Shown: positions 24,600 to 36,619 of the stretch, piece after piece | How the letters are laid out: every line of letters begins with the position of its first letter | Position numbering within the stretch: position 1 is the stretch's first letter | From: Himantopus leucocephalus | Lineage: Eukaryota; Chordata; Aves; Charadriiformes; Recurvirostridae | Length of the DNA: 64,000 bases | Direction of reading: 5' to 3' | Assembly: GCA_003993805.1 (NCBI GenBank) | Contig: RSEF01000027.1 | Coordinates: 193,597-257,596, forward strand | The notes under the pieces: model-generated | Seen by the model: only the letters and a program-made list of their open reading frames with translations | Databases searched by the model: none | What the model was told of the DNA's origin: nothing | Program-made: the position numbers and the translations under genes

Positions 24600-25660
24600 A
24601 GACTGGTCAGTGCAGTGTGTAGACAGACTGATGGATGGGCCCAGAGCTTTCTAGTAATGTCCTGAGAGAATTTAAATTAAAATCTAGCCCATGGCCAGAG
24701 CTGTGTCAGTACAGGCCAACGGAGATATTGTGGCCCAGGAAAAAACTAGAAATCTCTCCCAGGGTGCTAATACATGTGCAGGGGCTGAAGAACACAACCA
24801 GGGAGACAGCTCCACCCATGAACTATGAAGAAACACCAAATACTCTCTTCTTCCATGAGCATCATTCACCAAGGTGTCTTGAAAACCTCTGGTGTGTCAC
24901 TAGCCTGGCAAAAAGAGCCAGATTTGGAGTCATTGATATAAACAGGGAGTAAAAAATTCAGCCCCACTCCTCTCATCATTCCTCAAAACATAGGTCACTG
25001 CCCATGCACGTGACTCTCACCAAGCACATCTTCCCATCCAGTGTTTGTTGGCCTCTAAGCAGGTGACTTAGCAACTGGAAAAATGGCTTTGACCGTCATA
25101 TGCTATTAAAATTTATTTCTATCCCTCAGAAATGTTTTCGAGGGAGGCTGGAGGCTTTGGCAGATGGCTGAGCATCCCAGTGGCCTTGGGCTCTTAGGAA
25201 GAGGCAGATAGAAACTTAAAAACGTGTTCTCACTGGTCTCACAGTAGTTTCCTCATTATGAAAAACCTGTATATGAAAACCATTTGCATGTAGATGCAGT
25301 TTGAGGTGACATGTAACTCATCGTCTTTAGCTTTCAGTGTCCCACCTTGCTGGAATGAATGGGAGACTTCATTCTCTTGGCAGTCTTGTTCTTTTCAGTC
25401 TCTGAAAGTTCAAAACATTTATATCCTGTAGCCTGTGTTTTGTTACAGGCATGTGGCCCTTACAACTTTATTCAAAAAGAATAAAATTACAGTGCAACAC
25501 CAGACTATGAGAGTGGGTTTCCTGATGCAAATCCAGCTGTAGTGCTACAGCGCTACAAAGGAAGAAACAGACCCCATGTGTAATTTTCCTACAGATTAAA
25601 ATGCAGCCAGTTCTGGGGAAAAATGACTAAGGTAATGATGGAGTTTGTAAGTGACAGAGC
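24600..25660 (+). other. Intron 1 sequence, nothing recognised
   Basis: This is unique-looking sequence without a recognised repeat or exon. It would be the intron of the hypothetical antisense unit. Confidence 0.4.
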
Positions 25661-25673
25661 TGACGGCACTTAC

Positions 25674-25981
25674 CGTGCAAGCCCAGAGGTGCTGCTCTGG
25701 CTCCTGGTCTGGCACACGACGCCGAAGCACCTCCACCAGCAGCCTGCGCTGGCACGTGAAGCTCTGAACTGGAAGAGCTGACGCATAAACCACACGTCGC
25801 CTTCTGCTGACGCTGCCGGAGGGGTGTTAACACCCGCCGGCGGCTGGTGGGTGATGCCGCAGACTGATGCCCGTAGATGTGTCAAAGCTTGTCTGCCAGA
25901 GCTGTAGGTGAAGCTACCTGGGGATTGCAGTGAGGTCAGAGGTAATAAAGAGAGATGCTGGGGTGACGCGTGGCTGCTCAT
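25674..25981 (-). other. Candidate antisense first exon (hypothetical)
   Basis: A - strand frame opens at ATG 25981-25979 and runs 102 codons plus two bases. It ends at a donor reading CACG|GTAAGTG, whose intronic TAA would otherwise stop the frame. The block has more CpG than its flanks (for example CCGCCGGCGG near 25840). An upstream in-frame stop lies close to 25996. The donor forms an inverted repeat with a second GTAAGTG on the + strand at about 25647, which weakens the argument. No protein family is recognised. Confidence 0.15.
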
Positions 25982-25997
25982 GAAAACAGCTGTCAAT

Positions 25998-26934
25998 AAC
26001 TAAATGGCCACAAGCGCTCAGGATTTTGTGGGTTTAAATGGTATCTTCAGCGTTTCCCGCCCATGGGAATCCATATCACCACCCTCCCAAATGGGATGGT
26101 TAGTCCATGCCATGAAAGCAAGAGCTTTTCAAGCTGGAATTCGGATTCATCATCTGTCCTGTACAGCAGACACACATGGGCAGGCCTAAACATTGCCAGA
26201 GGAGAGCTTCTGAGGATGTATGGCCTTGTGAACCTCAACATACCCCAGGTCTTGGCAGAGTGTCAGCATGGCCAGGTAGCATCTCTTGTCCATTTTCTCT
26301 CTCCCCTACATGGCAGAGTGAAGTGCAGTGGAGTCCTGAGTTCAGCAACAGCTTCAAAATGCTACTAGGACAAAACAGCAAAGAGCAATAAGAAATGTAG
26401 GCATTTCCCTAAATATCAGGAGGTGTCATTCCCTGGAAAACTAACCACTCATGCCACCTGGAGTGTCCCCAGGGATCCACTCTGTCCTGCTGGGCCAACA
26501 CAAGCCTTGAGCCAGATGAACACAGGGAGAAGGACTCACAGATAAAGACTTAGAAGTGTTTCTGCCCTTAAGCCAGGAATCTCTGTTACCATTCTTGTAA
26601 CTAAATTCAGAAGTAAATTTCAGTACTCCCAAAGAGCTTTTAAGAGGCAGTTTAATTGCAAACCAAGTTGAATCCTTCCTTAAAAGTAGCATTTGACAAA
26701 GTGAAGCACCTGCCTAAGGGACCCCATGCAAGAGCACTGGAAATTCAGGGGAGAATTCTGGCCATCCATTACTCCTCTTAGCTCAAGTCTGGCTGCGGGG
26801 GCACTGGGGATGCTGGAGGCCACCAACCGGTGAATTCATATGCCAGCTGTTCTACATGCTGACTTGCTTCCCCAGCTATATGCCAGCACACACCTTGATG
26901 TGGACAGGTAGACCCTTCACATCCCACTGACACA
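25998..26934 (+). other. Intron 1 sequence, nothing recognised
   Basis: Unique-looking sequence with short frames only and no recognised repeat. Confidence 0.5.
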
Positions 26935-27180
26935 GTTGTGTGGATGCAGTTGGGGAAACGGTGACAGTGGTTACCAGCAGGACTATGAGTCCACAGTTGT
27001 GCTCATCTCAAACAAAATGAACTGCGTGCTGGGCTACATCAGGAGGAGGAGTGTGGGCAGCAGATTGAGGGGAGCTGTCATCCTCACCTGTTCTAGTGGA
27101 AGGTGTCCCTGCCCATTGCAGGGGGGTTGGAACTAGATGATCTTTAAGGTCCCTTCCAACCCAATCCATTCTATGGTCCT
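26935..27180 (+). mobile_element. CR1 LINE 3' fragment
   Basis: The internal part around 27020-27070 (GCTACATCAGGAGGAGGAGT then GGCAGCAGATTGAGGG) and the 3' end (GGTTGGAACTAGATGATC, TTTAAGGTCCCTTCCAACCC, ATTCTATGG) are typical of CR1. A stretch between them is missing relative to a full element. The 5' boundary is approximate. Confidence 0.85.
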
Positions 27181-27239
27181 CTGCTTGGCATTTGGGGCAC
27201 CTGTAATGCTGTGTTGAGAGCTGTCCCCTTCCTCCCCTC

Positions 27240-27695
27240 AGCTCAAAAGGGATGTAGAGAAACTGGAGAGTGGCCAGTGGATGCTTCCAACATGGTAAGG
27301 ATCACATGGCTTACCAGGAAAGGTGGTGGGATCTAGGCTCATTTAATCTGGCCAAGAGGAGACCAAGGGCTCTTCAGTAGCAGCCTATTGCTTCTTGAAG
27401 GGCTTTTACAAATATGATGGAGCCAATCTTTTATCTGTAGTGCCAGACAACATAGCAAAGGGCAACTGCCATAAGCTGGGACTTCAGAGGTTTATGCTTG
27501 CATGAGAAGACCCTCCTCTGTTCAGGAGGGTGGTGTGGCCCTGAGCCAGGTGCCTGTGAAGGAGAGGAGGCTCCCTCCTTGGACATTTGCAGGACTCAAC
27601 TGCACAAAGCCCTAGCCACCCTGGGCTGGTGCTGGGGAGGTGCTATGCTGAGCAGGTTCTTGGACTAGAGACCTCCAGAGATCTCTCAGCCATCA
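27240..27695 (+). mobile_element. Old CR1 LINE 3' region
   Basis: The order of segments follows the downstream part of CR1: GAGAAACTGGAGAGTGGCC, then CTGGCCAAGAGGAGACC, then GACCCTCCTCTGTTCAGGAG, and a final GGACTAGAGACCTCCAGAG. It is more diverged than the adjacent copy, so it is an older insertion on the same strand. Confidence 0.65.
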
Positions 27696-30600
27696 TTTCT
27701 CTGACTGTGATACACCTTTTGCTGAGGCCAACAGCTGTGCTACAAAAGATGCAAAGTGTTAGACAGGTCCTGGATTACTCAGTCACCAGTGTATGTCTAA
27801 TGGGCAGTGGGACATTCATTAGGACCCTGACCACAATGAAGCAACTCTCATCCACGTGACAGCCCAAGGCTTACAATGGCAACATATGACCTGAAAAACA
27901 CATGCCAAGGAGAAACCTGATGGTCACTCATGTCACCCATGCCATGTTACACATCTTCTGTGCCCAGATATGAGTCATTGCCACTCCAACTAGGTCACGA
28001 CAGGTCTTTAGCTAATGCTTTCTCACTGCATCTGTCTTGGCTCTATCGCTGTCCTGTACTGCAGTCACTGCTCTACTGGGTGTGTGAGCCAAGGAGAGAT
28101 GCAAGAAAACCTTCAGCCCTTCCTCCCTCCCTGTAGGCACAGTACGGACCTGGGCAGTTTGAACCCTCAGAGGACACAACTCTAAGGTCACTAAATCACT
28201 TCTGACTTAGACTTTCATAATTTAGCTGACACTCTGAAGGTACTTGATTTCCACTGCTGTCCCAGAGGCCCAGTGAACACTGCCCACATACTCACTAGGG
28301 CTGGTAACCAGGAGGTAGAAGGTTATCTTCCACCTGACGTTGGTAGCAGGGTCTCAGTGATGCTCATCAGGCCTTTCCACTGCCAAGTCAAACAATTCAA
28401 CCTAAACTAGTGGTTGGACTTTGTATGGAAAGGCAGGAAAATATCCAAGTAGCTAGTTTTAAAGAACTACAAATCAAACCTTAAGTATGAAATAATAAAG
28501 ATTGAAGAATTGTGCTTTGTATTGAAAATATGCAGATATAATGCACAGCACTTTCAGTTATCTCACGTATTCAACTGAAAAATGTCTTCATCTGATACGT
28601 GCTACAAATCTCCATTTCTAAGGCTCACCAGCAGATAGGCCAGCGATCTAGAAATACACCCCATCTACTGTTTGGACACAGAAGCTGTTGGTCCATCTGC
28701 CAACAGAAATCTCAATGTAAAGAAGAGTGCAGTACCCCTCTCGCATCATGAGAACCAAGCTGCCTTCATCAATGTATGCTTAACATACAAAAATCGTAGT
28801 CAGTTGGGTTAGCAATGGTATTTGTTTAGATATGTCTCACTGCTAACACTCTCTTAGCCTTGTAGATCTGATTTGCATGACTTGTGTTGAGCCAAAGTAG
28901 TATCTATGGCAATTTGGCTCAACTTGAGCCTGTTTTGAAATTTTTGCCAGGCCTGAGTGCAACATCCTAGGCACGTCTAGTAGGAGTCGTAGTAGCTGCT
29001 AGTTACTGTCTTCCCACTGACCGCTGTTTGGCTGGTTTTAAGATGGGACAGTATATCAAATATGGAACATTTCTGAGCATTAAAATAGAAGGATTTCTGG
29101 ATGCAGAGTCCAGCCATTCAGCAATGTAGACACACCCAAAGTCCTTGGTGAAAGTCAAGGCCTTTCTGCATCCAAGAAATACTTCTGAGTAGCTATTAGC
29201 ATTTTTACAACATTATAAAGCTCACGCCAAAGGCTTTTTGAAGGTAGACTTTATTTGTGTCCATATGGATAGGACCATGTCTCAGGAGATATGGTCAAAC
29301 CTGGAAATAAAAATCAAGTAGGCTGTCATTCCTTCTTTATTTAAGCACACTTTTACTCTCAGTTTCCTAAAGGCGTGGCTCTAAATGGAGCTTGTAGTGG
29401 AAATCGTGCCCAACCTGGCATACCTCTAAAAGGTTTTAAGGTGCTTCTCAAAATAATAATCTATGGCAAGAGAATTGCGATGGGATTTCTCTCCCAGAAT
29501 GGTAGGATCCTACCGTATGCAAATCTCTGAGGCTCAGTCTGCTGCTGAGGGAAAAACACTGCCTTTCTATAAGGCAGACCTCCAGAAAGTCTGTCTTAGA
29601 TCTGATCTTGGAAAGGATGAAATCACAGAGCCACAGAGCCACCCAGTAACTGCAGACTGGGCACGTGTTTTCCACTGGCTGTTGTTGGGATGAGACAAAT
29701 CTGATGTTCACCAGCTCCTGCATATGTCCATAATCTCATTCTTCTTCACTTCCCAGTCCCCTCAGTGGATCAATCAGTGATTTTCCTAATGGAATTCTGA
29801 AATGGGAAGGATTTGTCAGGAACTTGGGTGTATAATTTACATATCCCATATATAGACAGTTACTGCTCATGTTCCTTAACTTAAATCTGAGGTTCATTTT
29901 TTATCTACAAATGGAAGTGTTTTAATATTACTCAAGTTTGGAAGTAATATTATAGCAATACTGAATGTAATGAAAAGCTTCTGATATAGGGGGGGATCAA
30001 GCAATATTATTTAAGGCTTTTTAGAGGAAGTTTCAGGATAAAGACTATATCAGGATTGTGACATGGTGAAAACCACATCTCAGGACCAACCATGGGGCAC
30101 AGGCTGAGAAACATTGTGTTATGTTGAACACTTAGTGCTTTTTTAACGCTATCTGTGCATTGACTGCATGTGAATTTACAGCTTTTCCTATTATAATACC
30201 TGGAAAGAAATCTTAGGACTAGGCAGATCTTGAGAGTCCCCACCTCTTCCAGTCCAGGAGCACTGTGTTCCTTACTATTTACTCTGACTAGGAGCATAGC
30301 CAGGACTTAAAAATTCCAAACTAATCCCAAAACAGAAGGTATTTGCAAACCAATGGGTAAGACAGTGGTCCTTCACAAATAGATCTTGTCTCCCTTGCCT
30401 AACTTGTTACCCTAGCTAGAGGGTGCCTGTTTCCAGACCATACATCCATCCAGCATATTTAGTAGACAGATAGGCTAGTGCTGATGCAGGTTAGTCAAGA
30501 AAACATCTACCATCACCTAAGAAAGAAACAGTGAGCCATCCTTGGCTGAAAGGGCTTCTACTGCACAGGCTTGAAAAATGGAATATTTACCCTGTAACAA

Positions 30601-31540
30601 CAAAAATGTTGATCATCAGAACTGCTAGTGTAGTTGTTTTGCCATCTTTGAAAACATGAAAGAACTATGCTTTGATAAGCAAATTTGCTATGATAAAGGA
30701 ACCGAACTCTTTCTAATTCCTTTTCTAAAGATGGGCTTCCTGATTTGCTAATTTGCTAATTTGTCTTTTTCACAACTCTCTGAACCTGTCTGGTTTTAAT
30801 TAACCTTACGAATCTAATCAAGTCTAACTGGCACCTTTCCCAGCACTTGCACCTTTCATATTTGAATGAGAAGCACTTTCCCTGAGCCACTCTAGCATCG
30901 CATTGGCGCAGACACCGGAGATCTTCCTCCACCCTTTCAGCAAATAGACCCTCTGAGTTTAAAACAGAAGGGGTTAGTGTGAGCTGATAAACTGTTGGGG
31001 TTTTTTTATTCTGATCCCGTTTCTATGTCTCATGGTCATCCAATTTTCCTGCAGTTGCTTTCTAGCCGTTGTGAAGAATTATAATTAAGAAATTTGCAGT
31101 GATCCTTGCAAACTGTCACAGGAGCTTTTCACAGCTCCAGTGAAGTCCCAACAAGTGTCACTCAACTCCTTACGCCTTGTTCCTCTCCTCCCACTGGAGA
31201 TATCTGCAGCACAGGTAGCTTCACCTTAGCTAGTTGCTTTGCTGACAACAGCACATTGGCAGCATGGGTTTTACTTGCTGACGTCTAAAATGAGTTGAGT
31301 GCTTATTTTGCTCTGTGTACTATGGTGGCCGACCAGGATGATGCTTTCAGCTGAAATGTCTGCAGTCCATCAGACGACTCCCATCATCTGCATGTACAAT
31401 ATAACTGGGTCCACACTTATCTGCAAACCCACAAAATTATTTATTTTCTTGTAGGAGTTATTGTTTCAGCCTCCAGCTCGGATTTCAGCCAACAGTGCAG
31501 ATATCCCATGCCTCAGCTGTGCAATTCCCTCATCACTGAT
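27696..31540 (+). other. Intron 1 sequence, nothing recognised
   Basis: About 3.8 kb of moderately AT-rich, unique-looking sequence. I see no exon, RNA gene or well-preserved repeat. Confidence 0.5.
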
Positions 31541-31793
31541 CTGTGGCCTCAAGTTGCGCCGGGGGAGGTTTAGCATGGATATTAGGAAAAGCTCATCACA
31601 GAAAGGGTTAGCAAGCATTGGAACAGACTGCCCAGGGCAGTGGTGGAGTCGCCGTCACCATCCCTGGAGGTATTTAACAGACGGGTAGATGTGGTACTGA
31701 AGGATGTGGTTTAGTGGTGGTTTGGGCAGTGTTAGGTTGGACTTGGTGGTCTTCAAGGTCCCTTCCAACCCAGACAATTCTATGATTCTATGC
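31541..31793 (+). mobile_element. CR1 LINE 3' fragment
   Basis: It contains CTCAAGTTGCGCCGGGGGAG, TTAGCATGGATATTAGGAAA, the GACTGCCCAGGGCAGTGGT block, GGAGGTATTTAACAGACGG and the 3' tail AATTCTATGATTCTATG. The sequence is contiguous and little diverged over about 250 bases. Confidence 0.93.
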
Positions 31794-33639
31794 ACTTCCC
31801 ATGATTGCTGATGCTGTCAATAGTTAGGTTTTTTCTTTTGTTTTCGTTGTTGCAAAAGTTTTTCAATTGTCTTTTTAAATTCTAACTGATTATTGCATTG
31901 TGGGTGCTCTGGCCTCATTATCCTTGGTAACAACCACCTCGCCTTTAATAAGTTTTTAATGAAATCTATCTGATTTCTGTTTGACAAGTAGTTTATGTAG
32001 TACACTAAGTCATGCTTATCTGTGTATTTTCACTTTCAATTTCTGTTTGCTCATTTCTTTTTCCTGTAAATCTCCTAAAATTAAGATCTCCAGAAATGAA
32101 GATGTCCTTTGTGGCTTTTGTGTTGGTTCTGTTTGGTTAAGTGAGAAAGCTGAAAGAGCCTGGGAGCTGATATAAGCCCTTAAAAAGGGAGCCTTTGCCT
32201 CAAACTAAGCCAACAGTGGTGCAATGTTCAGGATCATAGTTTTGGAGAATTAAGTTCTATCAGAAGCCCTGAAGCAGTCTCAACCCATGTCTGCTGGGGC
32301 TGTGTCTGCAGCCTTCACAGTCTTATCATGAACAGTGGTCTCATACCTTGGGGGCAACCCTTATTCAACCTTGGATCAGATAAATGAGAGCTTGCACAAA
32401 GGCACTGCAAGGAGAATTAGAAACAGCCAGACAACAGGGAGACACACTGTTGACAGTGCAGTCATCCACACACTAAATGGTCTCGTTCTTGAAGTTCTTG
32501 AAAAGCAGCCTTTTATACCCAGCGCACAGGGATGAGTCTTCCCAGATGTTCAGAAATGATGTTACTCCATTTAGCGCAGCTGTTTCCAGAGCTGAGGCAG
32601 ACGTGCATTACCATGGCGGTGTCTCCCACCATACCTACAGTACTAATTAATGCTACTCCACCTACCTGCACCGCAATAATGACTTTGATTTAGTCCAGTC
32701 CAGGAGGCCTGGCTCAAAGGATTGTAATTACAGTCATAACAAAATGATCAATACAGTATCCATGGTCTTAATGGTCAATGAGTCTTGAGTCTTTGGTGTC
32801 CAACCCTGCCTGGGTTTTAGTTGTGCTTCCCAGTTACTCCGTTCAGCCCAGCAGCCCTGTAATCCAGCGTCCAGAAAGCTGGACTGTGAAACACGGCTTG
32901 GTGGCAGCTGGTGAGCTTGTCCATGGATTAGGTTTTGGTGAAGAAAACACTTGAGTTCTGCTTTGAGCCTTGAGACCTTGGCAATTAGGTGTGCATCGGT
33001 TGTGCTGCATGGGTGGAAACCATACACAAACTGGAAAAACAGCTTTCTCATGTGGTTTTGAATATTGTGAATTCAAGGCTTGCTGGTAACCCATGAGAAA
33101 TGAAGAATTGGGTGTAAAAACTGAGTACTGTAATGGCTTACGTTAGAAAACTTTTCTGTAGGAAAGGGTGTAGATGTTCAAATAACATTTCGTTCGGGGT
33201 TGTGTTTTTAGCCTTTGTTTCTTTAGTAATATCAGGCTCCAGGGTATCACTAACAAATTTTCAGTAATAAATCAACAGTCCAGTTCTGGCTGGCTTACAC
33301 ATTATATCACCTAATAGAGGGTCCCCATCCCTCTACCCAGCTCCCCAGGATGCTTTGAACTCAGTTAAGCTCAATATAGGTAGTATTGGCCAGAAAAAAA
33401 AAAAAAAAAGCCAGATCCCCAATGATTAAAAAGAATAAATTTCTTGGCAATAATCAAACCTGTAAGAAAAGGTATAATTTTTCAGATTGATTCTTCTTTA
33501 CTCCTGACCAAAAACTCTAGGAGGAAAGGATATTTTCCATTACTCCAAAACAGATTATTTGTTAAAAAATATGCAAAAGGTAATTTTTTACATTGGTAAG
33601 GAGTTGGCAGTAGTTTTGCAAGGACACACACTGTCCAAC
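31794..33639 (+). other. Intron 1 sequence with a poly-A run
   Basis: Unique-looking AT-rich sequence. A run of 16 A lies at 33394-33409. No exon was recognised. Confidence 0.5.
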
Positions 33640-33840
33640 ATACTGAAAAGGATGAAGTCTACAAATGCAACACATTGCTCAGGGTGGCCCAACATAAAGG
33701 TGACCACAGAAGATAGGAATGGATGACGCTCAGTGGATAATCAAAAGGCAGATTAATTGCAAATGACTGTGAAGTAATGCAAATTGGGAAAAGGATCCCA
33801 AATCTGCACAATATTGATATAGGTTAGACTTTCTATTACA
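33640..33840 (+). mobile_element. Ancient CR1/L3-like LINE remnant
   Basis: A stretch reading AATTGCAAATGACTGTGAAG, TAATGCAAATTGGGAAAAGG then ATCCCAAAT resembles the end of the reverse transcriptase region of CR1-type LINEs. It is strongly diverged and has no intact frame. The boundaries are rough. Confidence 0.45.
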
Positions 33841-34332
33841 GCCACTTTGGAAATGGACTTTATTATGAACAGTTCTTTGCAGCTGGTAGTTCAGTGTTCA
33901 GTAATCAACATGTAGAACTGTACAACATCTACAAGCTTTGCACCTTGCCGTTCTCTCACTTGCCCAGATTTTTGGGACCATGTTGGTTAATAGGAGATAG
34001 AAAAGTCTCTTAGGAGCTGTTGCTGGATTTGTTCTCAAAACAGAAAATATCTGCATGTCATTCTTTCAGTCATTATTTATTTTATTATTGCATCCTGAGG
34101 TCTGTTTGCAATCTCATCATTGCATTTCCCAAAACTGTTACATGAAATGAGAAAAGCACACAAACAAGACAACAGCAACAAAGAACCAGAAGAGCTGAAT
34201 GCCTTCAGATGAGGAGACAGTATTTAGATTTGCAGCTTGGAGAAAGACAACTATGAGCCAATACAATACAGATCTTGCCGATCACGAATGATGACAAGAG
34301 TGTGCCTAGGAAAAGATGTTTATTTCTCAGCA

Positions 34333-34645
34333 CATAAGAACCTGTTGTGGGTTAACCCAGGTAGGCAGCTAAGCACCACCCAACAGCTCACTCCCTGCCA
34401 GCGGGATGGGGAGAGAATCAGAAGGGCATCTCATGGGTTGAGATAAAGACAGTTTAATAGACAAAGCAAAAGCTGCACGCACAAGCAAAGGAAAATAAGG
34501 AATTTATTTAATACTTCCCAACAGTAGGCAGATGTTTAGCCATTTCCAGGAAAGCAGGGCTTCATCATGCATCATGGTTACTTGGGAAGACAAACACGGT
34601 AACTCCAAACATCCCCTGCTTCCTCCTCCCTCCCCCAGCTTTTTG
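34333..34645 (-). mobile_element. ERVL-type LTR, 5'-truncated
   Basis: The + strand begins TGTTGTGGGTTAACCCAG and continues through the CTCACTCCCTGCCAGCGGGA region, GGGTTGAGATAAAGACAGTT and CTTGGGAAGACAAACACGG. This is the reverse complement of an LTR 3' half common in bird genomes, ending in ACA on the - strand. The 5' half of the LTR is not recognisable. It abuts the pol remnant on its 5' side. Confidence 0.75.
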
Positions 34646-35290
34646 GTTGGTTGGTGATTCATCATACAGTGGGGCCTCTTCAGCGTGACTCACCTCCCCT
34701 GGTGATGCTCCAAAATTTCTGCCTTCTGGCCAGCCCACGATTCCCAGGTCATCCGGGTTTCCCACTCAAGGCCATGATCTGTATGATCCACTTACCCATG
34801 ATGCATAGAGGGGAACCTCCCTTTGAACATCCAGCCCAGCACCGGCAATGAAGGTGCCAAGAGGAGCAGTGCTTCTGTACCAACCACTTCTGAAGTGGCT
34901 CAAACCCCTTCATATGCCGCTAATATCTCTTTTTCATTTGGAGGGTGTTAAGCACATTTCTCACCTCTTGCCCTGTCTGGACTGGCCCAAGGGCTACTGC
35001 AAGAACTATCTGCTGTTTAATTTGTTCAAAAGCTTATTGCTGCTCCAAAGTGAAATTATGGGCCCTTGGGTTTAAAATTAACTGAGAGAAGTGTGTAATT
35101 AGATTGTAGAACTTGTTCCCAGGAAGCACTGTGGCAGTTACATATACCATGGGGTGAGAAGTGGATTGGAGAAAATTGCTGAGAATCACTCCACCGGTAG
35201 TCCTTAAGCATGATAGTCCAGAGCTTAGCTTCAGGAAATCCCACACCCCATCACTGCTGGAACCTGCCTATACTGGGCAAAGCTATCTTT
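34646..35290 (-). pseudogene. ERVL pol remnant (RT connection / RNase H start)
   Basis: Read on the - strand, this stretch shows broken pieces of an endogenous retrovirus ERVL pol, from the later reverse transcriptase part toward RNase H, spread over all frames. The piece around 35045-34990 contains FTLEQQ, then an in-frame stop, then AFEQIKQQ. A later piece near 34720-34650 contains APLYDE. Stops and frameshifts interrupt it, so it cannot encode a working enzyme. It leads straight into the LTR without the rest of RNase H or integrase, which implies a large internal deletion. The left and right limits are approximate. Confidence 0.6.
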
Positions 35291-36380
35291 TACCCTTGCC
35301 TTTTCTCTCATGGTGTTTCCCCACATAGCTGAGATAACTTGTGAAGGAGGCAGAACACTGGCTACATTGACCTTTGGAGCAGACCTAGTGCGTCAGCTCA
35401 TTCAGTATTTTCTGCAATATTCATGGCAGTTTGTGTCTCACATCTTTCTAGAGCCCAGTAGCCCCACTCTCCAAAGAGCGCTGCTTTGCTCTCCATGGAA
35501 AGAGGATGGCAGAGGCAAAATTTTTCATTACAATAAACAACCAGGACTAATTCTAGGTCTGGTTTCAAGAAGATTCAATTCAGCTTTTCCATATTGTAGC
35601 TGACATAAAACTTTAAGATCCAGTTCATCCCGATGAGACAGAACAAGGTGTCTTAGTCTCAGCTATACTGCCCAGGATGGGCAGAACCAAGCTCAGTGCA
35701 AGATCATCTCACCCACAGTCTCCTCCTAGGCCAGGGTATGTCCTTTTTGGGGTAATCTTAGGCTGTTTATAGGAGCAGAATCACCCTTGTTATCATCAAT
35801 CCTGGTCTCAGGGCACAGTGAAGGACTTTCCAAAGAGAGTCAGCCCAGGCATCCATCTTAGATCACAACCCGAATTATGGGACAGCTGGGTGGATGTAGT
35901 AATTCTCATTCACGGTGTTCAACTAGATGTTCCCATAATACCTGAGCATTGGGCAGATGCTTTTCAATGCCAAAATTGGTGGCTCATGGTGGGTGATTTC
36001 CAGACAGTTGGCACTAACTGCTTATTGAGGTTAGACCCCACCAGGGCCTCTCCAAAGTGACACCCTAAACTGGAGGCATGTGGAGAGGGCTTGGCTAATC
36101 AATGGGGGATGACCAGCATCCCTGCTGGTCTGGGTGGAGAGGTCCCTTTTCCTTCCCTCCACTTCTGCAATGCTCCGTTCTGTTTTGAGTGTCCCATCAC
36201 CTCCTCCTCCCTGGTAGGAAATATTTCCCTCCATCAGCGCCAGCCCTGGGGAACGAGGCACGAAAGGAGGGCAAATCCGAGTAGTGGGTTATTCCTTTGG
36301 TGGGGACGCTTCGTGGGCAGGACTGGCAATGGGAGGGTTGGTGAGGGGACAGCAACACCAACAAATGAGGTGGCCTTGGT
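35291..36380 (+). other. Intron 1, possible further ERV sequence
   Basis: This stretch lies on the internal side of the ERVL remnant. I cannot assign it to a known retroviral gene. The + strand frame at 35310-35603 is open but unrecognised. Confidence 0.35.
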
Positions 36381-36390
36381 CGCACAGGGT

Positions 36391-36580
36391 GCATATGCAA
36401 ATCCACAGCCCTGCCAGGACTCGCCTGTTTGGAGCGAGCAAGTCTCCAAACAAATTTCAGCGTCTCTCTCTTTCTCTTTGGAGGAAAGGTTTTGCAGTGC
36501 TGAAAATCTTGCTGTGTTTATTGCAGTCGCTGCCTGGAAGCCTCCATTTGCATATGCAAATCATATGCATTTATGTAAAT
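36391..36580. promoter_or_regulatory. POU/octamer motif pair, enhancer candidate
   Basis: The 13-mer GCATATGCAAATC occurs twice (36391-36403 and 36550-36562). The second copy lies in a perfect 16-bp palindrome ATTTGCATATGCAAAT (36546-36561), two octamers back to back that resemble dimeric POU sites. It is followed by ATATGCATTT and ATGTAAAT. Octamer motifs bind OCT4 and other POU factors. Function here is inferred from motifs only. Confidence 0.35.
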
Positions 36581-36619
36581 TCCTGGGCGAATAATATTAT
36601 CACAGTCCCTGCAGAATAG

